DNA of 64,000 nucleotides from Atrichornis clamosus (lineage: Eukaryota > Chordata > Aves > Passeriformes > Menuridae), in contig WBMZ01009485.1 in assembly GCA_013400975.1 (NCBI GenBank), forward strand, positions 177,497-241,496. The letters run 5' to 3'. The notes beneath the pieces were generated by a model. The model ran no database searches. It had not been told where the DNA came from and saw only the letters and a list, made by a program, of their open reading frames with translations. Both the position numbers and the translations under genes were made by a program. Each line of letters begins with the position of its first letter. Within the stretch, counting starts at the first letter, position 1. This document shows positions 48,921 through 60,250 of the stretch, piece by piece.

Positions 48921-49411
48921 CACAGTAACAAGTGGTGTCCCTCAATAGCACGTACTGGGACCAGTTCTATTGAATATATTCATCACTGACATAGTGAGTG
49001 GGATCAAGTGCACCCTCAGCAAGTTTACAGACCACCAAGGTGAATGGTGCTATTGATTTGCTTGAGGGAAGGGATGGCGTCCACAGGGACCTGGACAGGC
49101 TTGAGGAGCGCAGCCACGCAAACCCTGTGAAGTTCAAATGCCAGGTCCTGCACCTGGGTTGGAGAAATTTCCAACATCCATACAGACTGGAGGATGAATT
49201 GATTGAGACCAGCCCTGTAGAGAAGCACTTGGGGATGCTGGTGGCTGCAAAATTAGACATGCTCTGGCAAGGTGCATTCACAGCCTAGAAAACCTACCAT
49301 GTCCTGGGCTGCACAAAATGAAGCTTGTCAAGCAGGTCAAGAGGTGATTCTGTGTCTCTATTCCACTTTTGAGAGAGCCCACCTGGAGTACTGTGTCCAG
49401 CTGTAGGACCC
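48921..49411 (+). mobile_element. CR1 LINE, 5' piece of a copy split by an LTR
   Basis: Plus-strand CR1 ORF2 DNA from the SGVPQGSVLGP-type segment (GTGTCCCTCAATAGCACG) through DGVHRDLDRLEERSHANPVK and FKCQVLHLGWRNFQHPYRLE to the block coding for YCVQL. It breaks off in the GACCC that precedes an LTR, and the element continues with the next expected bases at 50669. Frameshifts and stops make it inactive. Confidence 0.92.
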
Positions 49412-50089
49412 TGTGGGGGTGCATCCCCCCTGCCCTTTTCCAGGCCACAGTGTGATCTGAAAAATGCTCGTTAGGCCTTGGCCTTGACAAACAGCACCTG
49501 GGCTCAGCTCTTCCTGAGTTTATCAGAAACACTGTCTGCTCCCAGGAATTGCTGCTGTCTAATAAGGCCCTGTTTTCCTTACAAAGAGCCTTGGAAACTA
49601 TTTTTCTTGCCTGAACATCAAAATATCACCATTCACACACTTTCAAAGAAAGCGCTGACCCAAACTGTTCTCAGGATGAAATATTGTTATGACTAAAGCC
49701 CACTCTTTTGTGACCCTACAAACAGCAGTCCAAAATGAGACCCTTTGAGCTCTCCCAGACCACAGCGGGCTGCGACTCAGAGGCTCCTGCCTCTGAGTGG
49801 GGCCTCTCAGAGCCAGTGAACTCTCACGTGTGCTGTACCTGGAGGATCGATGAACAGCGACGAGTCCTGGGCTGATACCCTCACTGCTCGAGGCCTGACT
49901 CTTCGCCTGTTGGGGAGATGCAAAGGCAGCTGAAGTGAGCATTTCATTGACCTCTGAGGGAATTTTTCACAGGTACCTTGCTTGCACTGACTCTTTGTGT
50001 CTGTGTGCATGCACCTGCACATATGCTACAGCAAATCTGGGAGAAATGATGCTCTCTTAGATATTTAAGTACCTTAATTAGCAAGATAG

Positions 50090-50375
50090 GATTGTAAGTA
50101 AGGTTAAGTTATAAGCTAAGCTAAATGTTATAAGCTAAGGTAAATGTTGCTAAGTTCCATATATATATATATATATAGTATATTTCTGTTAAGTTGCTAA
50201 GTTCAACTTCGAAGTCATAAGTTAGGTTAAGTATTGTTAAGTGTTATTCCTCTGTTAGGTTTAAGTTACAAGTTAAGTTAGGTATAAGTGTTATTCTTTG
50301 TTAAATGGTTAGGTTTACAGCATAAGTTAAGTTAAAGTATAGGATAAGTTAAAGTACTGTTAAGTTGGAATGCTG
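50090..50375. repeat. Degenerate GTTAAG/TAAGTTA array in the LTR
   Basis: About 285 bp dominated by variants of AAGTTA, AGGTTA and GTTAAG (at least fifteen occurrences), with an AT dinucleotide run at 50159-50177. The array is strongly asymmetric between strands, with G and T on the plus strand and almost no C. It appears to be part of the LTR and not a later expansion, as the LTR flanks it on both sides. Confidence 0.85.
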
Positions 50376-50425
50376 TTAAGCTTTTAGATCATATTCCTTT
50401 TTATCTGTGCCCTCACTGTCTTTTG

Positions 50426-50442
50426 ACACACACACACACACA
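50426..50442. repeat. (CA)n microsatellite
   Basis: About eight CA units near the 3' part of the LTR. Confidence 0.9.
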
Positions 50443-50668
50443 ACTCCCTAGATAGCTCTTGGCTCATTTCTACTTTGATTGCCTGGATTTTGGTTTTAGT
50501 TTTGTTGTTGCTTGTTTTTCCTTGGTGTGCCTTTACTGTCCTGTAAATAGTAGAGTGAATCTTGCCAACGAAATTTGTTGTGCTGTCACGTAATATTAAA
50601 TCTGGGGTTTTTTTACTGATATACTTGCTCCTGATTTTTTAAGCGACCTCATATATGCATTCATAACA

Positions 50669-51150
50669 GACCTCAACATAAGAAGGATGTGAACCCGTTG
50701 GGGCAAGTTCAGAGGAGACCACGGAGATGCTTAGAGGGCTCGAGCACCACTCTGGTGAACACAGGCTGAGAGAGTTGGGTTTGTCCAGCCTGGAGTAGAG
50801 AAGGCTCCAGCATAGCCTTACTTTGGCCTTTCAATATACAAAGGGGCCTCGTAAGATCAAGAGGAACTATATACCAAGTTCTGTAGTTGCAAGAGAATGA
50901 GCAATGGTTTTAAACTGAAAGGCAGGTTTAGATTGGACATAAGGAAGAAATTTTTTACAATGAGGATGGTGGGACACTGGAACAGGTTGTCCAGAAAAAT
51001 TGTGGATGTCCCACCGTTGGAATATTTCAAGGTCATATTGGACGGGGAATTGAGCAATTTGATCTAGTGAAAGATGCCCCTGGCAGGGGAAATTGGAACT
51101 AAATGATCTTTGAATGTCTCTTCCAATTCAGACCATTCTGTGATTCTAAC
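50669..51150 (+). mobile_element. CR1 LINE, 3' piece of the split copy
   Basis: Continuation of the CR1 interrupted at 49411. It resumes at the expected CCTCAACATAAGAAGGATGT block, then codes for remnants of the GLSSLE, RLDIRKKFFTMRMV and the LPREV region, and ends with the 3' UTR and TTCTGTGATTCTAAC. The two pieces together give about 0.97 kb of a 5'-truncated CR1. Confidence 0.94.
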
Positions 51151-54100
51151 ATTGATTCCTGCTAGAAAAAGCGATTTCAATTTTGGAATTATCTTACGTG
51201 TAAGGTACAAAAAACATTAGTCATAATTTCCAATATAATTAGTAGTAGGGGAGTCTGAGCTAGAAATCAGTTACCAGCTCATGCTACAAATATTTCTGAA
51301 AAATTTGAGAGAGTGCAGAAGATTTTTTAAAAACCCCAAAAATCAGGATAGCAGTCAATGTAGTAAGCTTGGCCTATGAAAGTCTCAGAAAGAATTGCAA
51401 TTATGGGAAAGTATGGCAACAGCCCTCAAAAATGCAAAAAACTTTTATTTCATGTTCTTTGTGAAAGAACAAGAGGAAATCAGTAATAATTTGTAGGAAG
51501 AATGACTTCAGCTACAGAATGCCATGTATGAGGATGGTGACAGGGAGTCACAAAGCCTGCTGCTGTCTCTCGATCACTGGATGGCTCTAAAAATGCATCA
51601 GACAAGGTCAGCATATCTAAACAAGATTGTCTGAACAGTCACTCAAGGACCCAGCCAGTTACAGTTCTGTTCCCCAAATATATTCTCACTGTTTTGTGTG
51701 GAGAGAGAAGAGAGGGCAAGAGCTAACAGATGGGCTCTGCTCATAAGAAGCTATAACTGGATCCTATACAGATTATCTGAGTGATACAAGTGGATCATTT
51801 TAAAAACACTCTTATTGCCCTGTTCATAGGGGAGCTAATACAGAGGTCATCAGAGACAGCCTCATTATGTGAAAGGCACTAACAAAGGAGGTTGGATTAG
51901 CCTGTGTTTGGAGCATCCCTTCAATTGCTCTCCAGAGGCTTTTTCTATAGCACAGGGAACAAGAAAATACCATGAGTACATTCTGTCTGTAAGTAGGAGT
52001 AATTGATTGAATAAGTTTGCTCACTGACATTTTTTAAAGGCAGATTTCACAGATATTAGTGTAAAATTGACAACCTGTTGACATCAATTTCCGGTGGAAC
52101 TGGAAATTCTTTGTGGGAATATATTTATCTCGTTTTAATCAAAGGCCACTGGAGAAGGTACATCTTCAGCTAGCATTTCAACCACTGGTTTCCCTCCAAG
52201 CATTCTGCTCCACCTCAGAGCCAGTCTCTGACTCCTTGCATCTCCTTGGAAGCTTCTGCAAGTTTCCATCTGTTAACAGACTGCCCTGCCTGGTGCAGCA
52301 CCCTCCCCACCAGAGCTCACTCCAGCTCAACCCTTCTTCAGTCCACCTCTCTTTCAGGTCACTTCCCTGCCTTTAAGCACAAACAAACATAAACCAGACT
52401 GATCCTTCTCTCACTGTCTTCCAGCCTCCAGAAACCAGGGATGCAGAAGTGGCTAATTGTATATGGCATCTTGCTGGACTTGAATGGCGTTGAGGAAAAG
52501 CAAGTGTGATTCAGCTAAAGGCTATGTGGGTATGTCAGCAGTTACAAAAGCCTGCTTGGACAGCACAGGAGCGTGAAATGATGCTTCTTTTAAAAAGTGA
52601 GGCCCTTGAGGTTTAGCAGCCATGTTCATTAAATGCACTGGTGCCCAGAAGTTATTTTGGTTTCAAGCCTCTGACCAGAATGAGGTCATTCTACATTTGC
52701 TTCGCTGTTAAAGGAATTTGTTAATCTTGAAATATTAATGCCGAGCTTTAACAGTGTTACTTCTTTAGGGGCTGCTTTTTTTATGGCACAATATTTTATC
52801 TGTGTTTTATTTATGTGAAGTAGATGCATCAGGACAAACCAGCTGTGGACCTGGCTATTTGGACAGAAGAAAACATGGGATCAAACCAAATATCTCTGCC
52901 TCTCACAACCCTACAGAAGGCTACTCCCAGTTTTCCACCCATAACAGCTTCTACCTAAGTGCATGAATAAAACCTCTTCCCGTGTGTTTCCTCGTAGATT
53001 GTATATGAAGACTTAAGCAAATTATTTTAAATCCCCTAAGGTATGTAAAGTCATGCAAGCTGGGTGTACTTTCCAGCATGCTTTCACCTGAAACACAGCA
53101 CACCTCTATAGAGAAAAAGACTCTTCAAACTGAAAAAAAACCCCTATTTATACCAAATGGACATATACATGAGTTTGAAGAAGTAAGGAACAGACTGGAT
53201 GCAGTAAAATGCCTCTTTTCCTTAGGAAAGGATAGAAAAAAATACTATTGAGTTCAGTGACAGCTCCTTGAGGAAGCTGGCCATATATTTTGGAAGGATG
53301 TGTGGAAATATGAATGAAACCCTGTGGAAGACATGTTTTATGAATAAAAAGAGGCATCAAAATCCATTTTTGACATATATATTCTAAAGTTCAGTAATCT
53401 TGTGTCTCTCAAATAGCCCAAGAATGGACAGTCATACTGACAGGTCTCAAATGGTCTATTCGAAAAATCCCTGCAAATCTATTTACTGTGGTATAAGATC
53501 CCTATCAGAGCCAGCTACTCATTTTATAAAGTATTTATTGCTTTTTATTGAAAACTAGTGTAGCAGCTTCATAACTTTAGTTTTCAGTCCTGACTGAGGA
53601 GTACAGAGTGCTTCACTAACTTATTTAGCTTCCTTTTTGCCTAAAACAATGAATATAATAAAATAGACTGGACAAGAGGCATGTTCAAAGTTCAACCATG
53701 GTTTTGTGACTTGAAGTTACGACTTGCAAGGGCTAGGTAAGGTTTAATCGCCAAGTGAGACCTTATCACATTAACTCAGTTGTAAGAGAATTGCAGATCT
53801 CAGATGGAAACTTTTAAGAGGCCCTTTAATTTAGATGAAAAGAATGATTTTCCTAATCAAGTGAGACTGTAGGCATTTCTCCCAACATAATCATCATCAG
53901 ATGCCAGATCAGGATGCACTTTCCTGGAACATTGTCTCCTCTCCCCAGGTGTTGTTACATGAAGATCAGAGCAGAACATCCCTAAGGAGCAGCTCCTCAT
54001 CGCCTGATTGCTCATTCTGCAGTAGCCCTTACTAACATGATCTCCTCTCCTGGTTGGAGGTACACAAGTATAAAGTGAAAAAATATCACTTCCTGGGCAA

Positions 54101-54705
54101 ACCACTCATCCCAGAACTGAAACTCCTCATGGCAAAATCAGAGTGACTCCAAACTAGTTCAGACCCTAAGGGTGAATTCTTGGCCTAAACAAAATCAAAG
54201 ATAAAATTTACACCATAACTTGCAGCCTGTTGAAGTAAACAGGAGACTCCATAGATTTAAGTAGTATGGTTAAATTGAGAAAACAAGTCTTATTAGGAAG
54301 ATAAAAAATACAAGTGCTGAATAGGAAGACAGCCTACCAGTCACAACCAGGTGTTTTAGCACAGAGCAGCTACATACACTGATGAGTGCTCAGAGTAGCT
54401 GTCCAAAGCTCTTGCATGAAATTTTATGGAAGGGACACGGCAGAAGTTAAAGTGTTCTGAGCCAGGAAACAAAAGAGAGCTGCTTTCTGCGTAAAAGAGA
54501 AAGGAAAATGTCTTGCTGATTTAAACTGATCACAGACAAAGCAGTTGAGTACTTACTGAAAGATTACACTTTTAGGAAATGGTCTGCTCTCTCTATAAAA
54601 GCCATTTGCTCTTTTGCCTACTGTTTCCATGACCCAGATAAAGATCTGTTTGTTGAAAAACACCTCTTACCATACTGATATGGTCCAGAGGCAGATTATG
54701 GTGAT

Positions 54706-55000
54706 GAGTGCTCTGCACCCTGTCAGAGGCCTCTACAGTCTCATGGCAATAAACCCTGCCCCAGGGGTATTTCCTCTGCTCAGCTCTGGTTGCTCGTCCC
54801 CCACTGCCAGTGAACCACTGCCCAAAGCCCACTGCCATCTGCCCGTGTGACTGTGGCAGCTGCCCGAGGGTTCCTCTGTCTGCAGGGGGTCAGCAACGCG
54901 CAGTAAATGTGGTGGCACAGGGGACAGAGCACACAGGACACACAGGGCACGTGCCCAGAGCCCACCAGACACCGTTTTTCTTGCCCAGGCTGACTGGAGA
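54706..55000. other. GC-richer island, nature unknown
   Basis: About 300 bp is clearly richer in G and C than its surroundings and has open frames on both strands (up to 121 codons). No splice sites with coding continuity, CR1 blocks or LTR ends were recognised. It could be an old repeat, an unrecognised exon or a regulatory segment. Confidence 0.4.
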
Positions 55001-55433
55001 ATATGGTAATGGCCAGGCAATAAGCAGCCAAACACACAGAGGGAAAACTGCTGAAAAACAAAAAAAATGCTTCGCTAGGAAGGCAGACTGATTTGGCATC
55101 TTGCACAGTTTGGACATCCCAACCAAACAATGCGATTGTTTCCACTTTGATTTTCAGAAAAGATCAAGTCAAGAATGTAATTTTTCTCTAAATTTACCTC
55201 TATTTGAGTACCTGTCATCCCCATTCATTCTTCTGTTTTCTCCACCATCACCTTCCTGTCATCTGTCTTGGAAACATTCTCATGTCTCCAAGCTCTTCTC
55301 TGCAGTTATCCGTAGGACACTGAATACTGCAGAGCCCAGATTTGTCTAAGACTGAGCATTCATTCAACACACATTATTAATCTTATTATGCCTATGAATT
55401 CTCAAGTGAGTCTAAACTTTGCAGGTTGATAGT

Positions 55434-55477
55434 AAAAAAAAAAGAAAAAAGGAAAAAAAAAAGAAGAAAAGAAAAAC
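55434..55477. repeat. A-rich purine tract
   Basis: About 44 bp of A with scattered G and no pyrimidines. Possible decayed poly(A) or a slippage-prone tract. Confidence 0.9.
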
Positions 55478-56778
55478 AATCTATCCACAGCTTTTCATGG
55501 CCCAGAGCTGAAAAAATGATTGCTCCTGAAGCAACATTCTACTGAGGAGGCTGAGAATTCAGGAAAAGCCAGGGGATCACAAGTAATTGTGTTAGAGCAA
55601 TTTAATGAGTTCCCTGCCAAGTCACAGTAAATTTGATATTTATTATCATATACTATCCCACCTACTGTGTCAAATACATTCTCTGAAATCACTATTTGAC
55701 TTGTTAAGTAGTTAGACCACTTGCAGATAGCTGTTAATACTCTGAGGATGTTTATTTACAATCAGGTCTGTCTTCATTTAACATGCATATATGAAAAGTA
55801 ATAGCAAAACATTGTTAGATGATTCACATTGTTTCTTTCTGCTTTTCATGAACGCCTTGGTGAATAACAGAGCAAATTATCAGTAAATTTCCCATAAGAA
55901 TTTGAAATTAACTCATTTCATCTGTGCTTATGCAAGTTTCATTTTCCTTTCTGCAAATATGCAAGTAATTGCTTTTTGCTGTCCATGGAAAGTGAATTTA
56001 GAGATGCAGTTTGTACATGACAGTATTTGTGCTGGCAAAGATTGTGTACATTCAGGAGCAGCTTGAGAAGGAGTTGTGAGTTACCTGAGTCAACAGGACA
56101 GCTCAGACTTTGAATATGCCAAATCAGCCTGTAAAGCTAAATATTGGTTAAAATAGTTATTAATTAAGTTATCATAGCAAGTTCATTGGAGAAAGTGAGA
56201 ATCTGTCTTTTTGTATTCTAAACTCAAAAAATAAGTGGCTAAATTATCATATTATTCATGTGCACGTCTCTTCAGATCTAAATGCTGCCTTCTTTACATG
56301 TCTTTTATATGCAGGAGAGTCTAATGACTATGAATAAATAATATGCTCTTGGGGAAATGATTAGATGGTTTCAGATTTGACTTCCTTGAGTATAGAAAGA
56401 GGTGACAGATTAAACTTTATGGGCTGTCGTTCCTCCACTCTGTGTGGGACAACACTAATGACATTTTCCCATGCACTGCTATCAAAGGCACAGAGTGTTT
56501 GGGAGAGAAAATTGCTTCGAGATAAGAATTCATGTGGAGTGCAGTGGCATTTCTGAGGGGCGAGTCAGATCACATCCAATATCACACTTCCTTGATCCAA
56601 GATGAGAGAGGCACCATGGTTTGACAAGGGTTATGCCCAAGTTACAGGTGAGCAATATGTCACGTCTCCTGCTCATCTCACCTGCTTTCACCAAGTCACC
56701 CGGCCCGGCAGTTCTCTGGAAGTTTGCTTGCCTTGCTGAGTGCTGAATTCCCTGGACAGCAGTTTATACAAGCATACC

Positions 56779-56810
56779 AAAAAAAAAAGAAAAAGAAAGA
56801 AAAATGAGAG
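56779..56810. repeat. A/G-rich purine tract
   Basis: A run of A with interspersed G (AAAAGAAAGAAAAATGAGAG-like), broken by one T. Confidence 0.85.
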
Positions 56811-59800
56811 AGACAAAGAAGCTCTAGAAGGATATTATTGCTCAAGGAACATCATTACAATTTTGTGTTTATGAAATTACTGACCTACCTAATTTATACT
56901 CAGAAGTGTAAGTGATATTGTAGGTGACCTATCTTCTATTAGGTCCCAGCCTGGCATCTTTTAAAACTGATGCATTATTATGTGTCAGATTCAGACAGCC
57001 ATCTGAAATTACTAGCTGTGATTAATGTAATTAATTATCTACCGTTAGGAGTGCCCAAATTTGGGTAGGCCCCTTTCAGAGAGTGAGATAATTTGATATA
57101 TTAGCTGGAAAACATCCAGACAGTTTAGATCTAAAACGATTGGGAAGTAATAAGACACATTTCCTGCTTTCACAAATAATTCTGTAATGAGGCTGTAGAA
57201 AAACAATGAAGTTTACAAGTAATAAATCAAAGCAATGTTAAAGCTGTTGATAATTACACTACAAAGAGAACCTGGAAACATTTTCTGGCAAAGAGTTTTT
57301 GTCATAGCTGAACAATACAGCTGTGAGGACTGATCCTATTCATTAACTGAGGGGAAAATTTGATCAAAGGAAGAGGTGATCCTTTGGTGGAGATGACACA
57401 ATATTTCGCATTGGGACTTTTACTTCTTAAAATGGCTTTTTGTTTCAAAAGTGAGTAAGCAACTTGAAAAGGCTAACTAAACCGAGATCAAAATGATACC
57501 TCTCCTTTGTCATCAATCTTCTCTTTGTGACACAAAAAGGAAACAAAGACTGTGTTTGTTCAAAAAAATTCTGTCAACTCCAAAATAATATATTATTAAT
57601 ATTTTTCCTTTCTCAAGAAAAAAAAAATCTAAAATTATTTTGCCCCCTCCTTTTTTTAATGTTCCGATGAGCAATAAAAATATTCTTTGCTCTGCCTTAG
57701 GCATGACCCCAACAGAAATTTCTTACACTTGAACACAAAGTGTGAGATGCATTTTATATTCCAATTAAAAATGTTTCAGACAGAGCAATGATTTCTCCAT
57801 CATATTAAATTTTCACCAGTCTCTCTCTGAGGGTTGTTGTGCTGGCACACAGACACACAAGATCTCTGCAAAGTGTTAGAGCCTTCATTAAAGATATATC
57901 AGTATGTAGGTATATGGACATTTGCCACATATTGTATCAAATTGTTGTATGTCTTCACTTGGGGATTTTGACTCTGTCCAAGTCCACAGAAGATGGAAAT
58001 GTGGCAACAAATGAGCTCAAGGAAGGGTATGTAGGATGAACTTGCAAAGAGCGTGGATCCTTTTTTTCCTCCCCACACATAACAACCAAATATTCTCAAC
58101 TTGTTAGTATTATCTTCACCATGAATGGCATCTGCAGAAAACAAGGAAAGATTTTGTGAGGCTTAAAAAGTTCCAGTGGGGTGAGCTGTGCCATCACTGA
58201 GGTCAGAGCCTCCCCTGCATGTGACAACATGCTGAGACAAATAATTCTGACTTTTGGTGGCTTACTGTGTGCTAAGGACATTACGTCATTGTACGATTGA
58301 GATCATCAAAGTATGAGACAGGCTGCTTATATTAGACCAGGTTATTTGGGGTCAGGTTATCTAGCAGAGTATCCTGTCTCCAGCAAGAATCTGCAAGTGG
58401 GTACAAAGGAAGGAGCTGAAGAAAAAGACAGGCATGCAGTGATTCCCCTCCAGGGTGCTCTGCCAGTCTCCAAATCACATAACTCACAGACTCCTTGGAA
58501 AGTTGCCTTTGCTTTTGACAGCCTCCATTAAGTCTGGACTCCATGAAGTTGCCCAGTCACTCCATCTAAACTCCACACCCACAGCATCCTAAGACCGTGG
58601 GTTCCCTGTTCCCACGAGTCCCCCTCCAAAGAGCTTGCTCTCACAGCCCAAGCAGTTCTTTTCCTTCACATTGCCAGCTAGCAACTCAAACTTCAAATAA
58701 GATGTAACTCTAAAGAAAGGAAAACAAATTCCAGATGACCAGTAACCTACTTTTTGAAAACCAGAGTGCCCAGAATTTTATTCTGTGTCTGTCTACACGC
58801 AACTCATATTCATCCTCAGTTCACCCACACATTTCTTCTGGCTGTGAGACTTCTGAATTTTAATTTCCCCAAGGATGGAGGACCTGTTTCCTAAAGCAGG
58901 CTGCCAAAATCTGTCAACTCATTTGTCCTTCTGCCAAACTTCACCAGCAGTAGGCTCCTTCTTGCTCTTCCAGAAAGGAACAACTCCATCTTTCCTGCAC
59001 TCCCACACTGACCAGAACTGGAGACGAAGGGTCAAGGCACCACAAAGGACTGGTTCAGCCAAAACTGGGGCCACAGTTACCAGTGGTATTGGTTAGCTGC
59101 TCCCAGCTGCTCCATATGCAGGCTGCTGCCTTCTTCTGATGCCCACAGCCAGACATGTTTGTTGGTTGTTTTTATCCCAGAAGAGCTAGGACCTCCATCA
59201 CTGGTTAAATGCCAGAAGAAGGATTGATTTTAGAGATGTTTTTCCACCATTTTCTGCTTCTAAATTTGTAGTATGATAAATATTTAAGTGCAAATTATTT
59301 TTTTCCTCCTTTGATAAAAAGTAAACTGCAAACTTCCTGTGAATGAAAAACAATGTAGTGATTGAAAATAATTTTAACAGATGACTCATAAGTCTACATT
59401 GGTTTTTGCATCAGCAAATAAAATTGGTCAGGATAGATGGAAAAAAAGTGCATTGAATTTTAACTACCAAATGTATCTTCCAAGCCCTCATTACCAAACC
59501 ATTTTCAAATGAAGTCTTTTTAATCATAAATCACCCAACTATGTTTTGCATTTGCAAATTTTTTTTAACTAAAAACAGAAGAAAAATGGAATGAGCACTC
59601 TTAGTGACACCTCTGGAGAACAAAGGGCTCTCCAAAATGCAAACAATTAGAGAAGTCTAAGCTATGTACTCATTCACACAAAGGGGAAAAAAAAACCCCA
59701 AAAAACAACGAAGGAGGAATTACTGTGAAAGCTTTTCCAACTTTTACTTATTCACTGCTTCTCCCTTACATTCTTCTGTTGAAACACTTGTAATTCAGCA

Positions 59801-60096
59801 GCAGCCTTTTAACTTAGGGGCTCTTTTTCCCCATAGGACTCTAAACTTCTCCAAATTGGACCAAAATAGTGTGGCGATACAGCTAGAAAGCAGAAGCAGG
59901 AGCACTGCTAAACTCATGTCAGGAGTGGACACAGCAACGCTGTCAAGCCACAAACCACAGCAGGTGGTGCGGCCTGCCATGGAATAGACGGCACAGGAGA
60001 AAGGAATGCTTAGTATGTACCTGTGCTGGTCAGTGTTAGCTCCTAGTTTTGCAATTATTAAAAAACATAGATATGGTTGTTATAGTGATAACTGCT

Positions 60097-60104
60097 TATA
60101 TAAG
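60097..60104 (+). promoter_or_regulatory. TATA-like box of the LTR
   Basis: TATATAAG lies about 58 bp upstream of the AATAAA signal in the same LTR, the arrangement expected for the U3/R boundary of a retroviral LTR. Activity cannot be judged from sequence. Confidence 0.45.
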
Positions 60105-60154
60105 ATGTTATTTTTAGTAACTGCTGAAAAGGTATACATATTCTGCTTTGGCTC

Positions 60155-60160
60155 AATAAA
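60155..60160 (+). promoter_or_regulatory. Poly(A) signal of the LTR
   Basis: A canonical AATAAA precedes about 85 bp of CpG-rich sequence, consistent with an R-U5 end. Confidence 0.5.
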
Positions 60161-60250
60161 ATCGGCCTATTGCACCCAAGCGATCTGCCCCGTCTCTTCC
60201 ATCGCTGACCGTCGCCTAAAAGTCGGTCCACGTCGTGCCCGACGAAATGG

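Larger units (their letters stand above)
49412..50668 (+). mobile_element. Solo LTR inserted in CR1, about 1.26 kb
   Basis: The segment begins TGTGGGGGTGC and ends TTCATAACA, the TGT...ACA ends of a retroviral LTR. It is flanked by GACCC (49407-49411) and GACCT (50669-50673), a 5-bp target duplication with one mismatch, and the CR1 continues directly across it. A 5-bp duplication is typical of ERVL-class elements. A late ATTAAA (50595-50600) could be the poly(A) signal, favouring plus orientation. The middle holds a GTTAAG/TAAGTTA-rich degenerate array (about 50090-50370) with an AT run, and a CA run follows. No internal viral genes are present, so the provirus was lost by LTR recombination. 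The LTR post-dates the CR1. Confidence 0.85.
51151..59869. other. Long non-coding stretch
   Basis: About 8.7 kb with no supported gene. Features are a GC-richer island (54706-55000), purine or poly(A)-like runs (55434-55477 and 56779-56810), a 12-bp palindrome CCCAAATTTGGG next to TAATTAATTA (57027-57065) and a 14-bp palindrome AATAATATATTATT (57584-57597). Repeats too old to recognise may be present. Confidence 0.55.
59870..60244 (+). mobile_element. Probable solo LTR, CpG-rich end
   Basis: A 375-bp segment begins TGTGGCGATAC, has a TATA-like box (TATATAAG, about 60097-60104), a poly(A) signal (AATAAA, 60155-60160) and an R-U5-like stretch dense in CpG, ending GTGCCCGACG. Flanks AAATAG (59864-59869) and AAATGG (60245-60250) could be a 6-bp target duplication with one mismatch, which would suggest an ERVK-type element. 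The terminal CG instead of CA is a weakness, so the 3' end is tentative. No internal viral genes adjoin it. An 86-codon frame crossing the LTR is not considered a gene. Confidence 0.6.
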
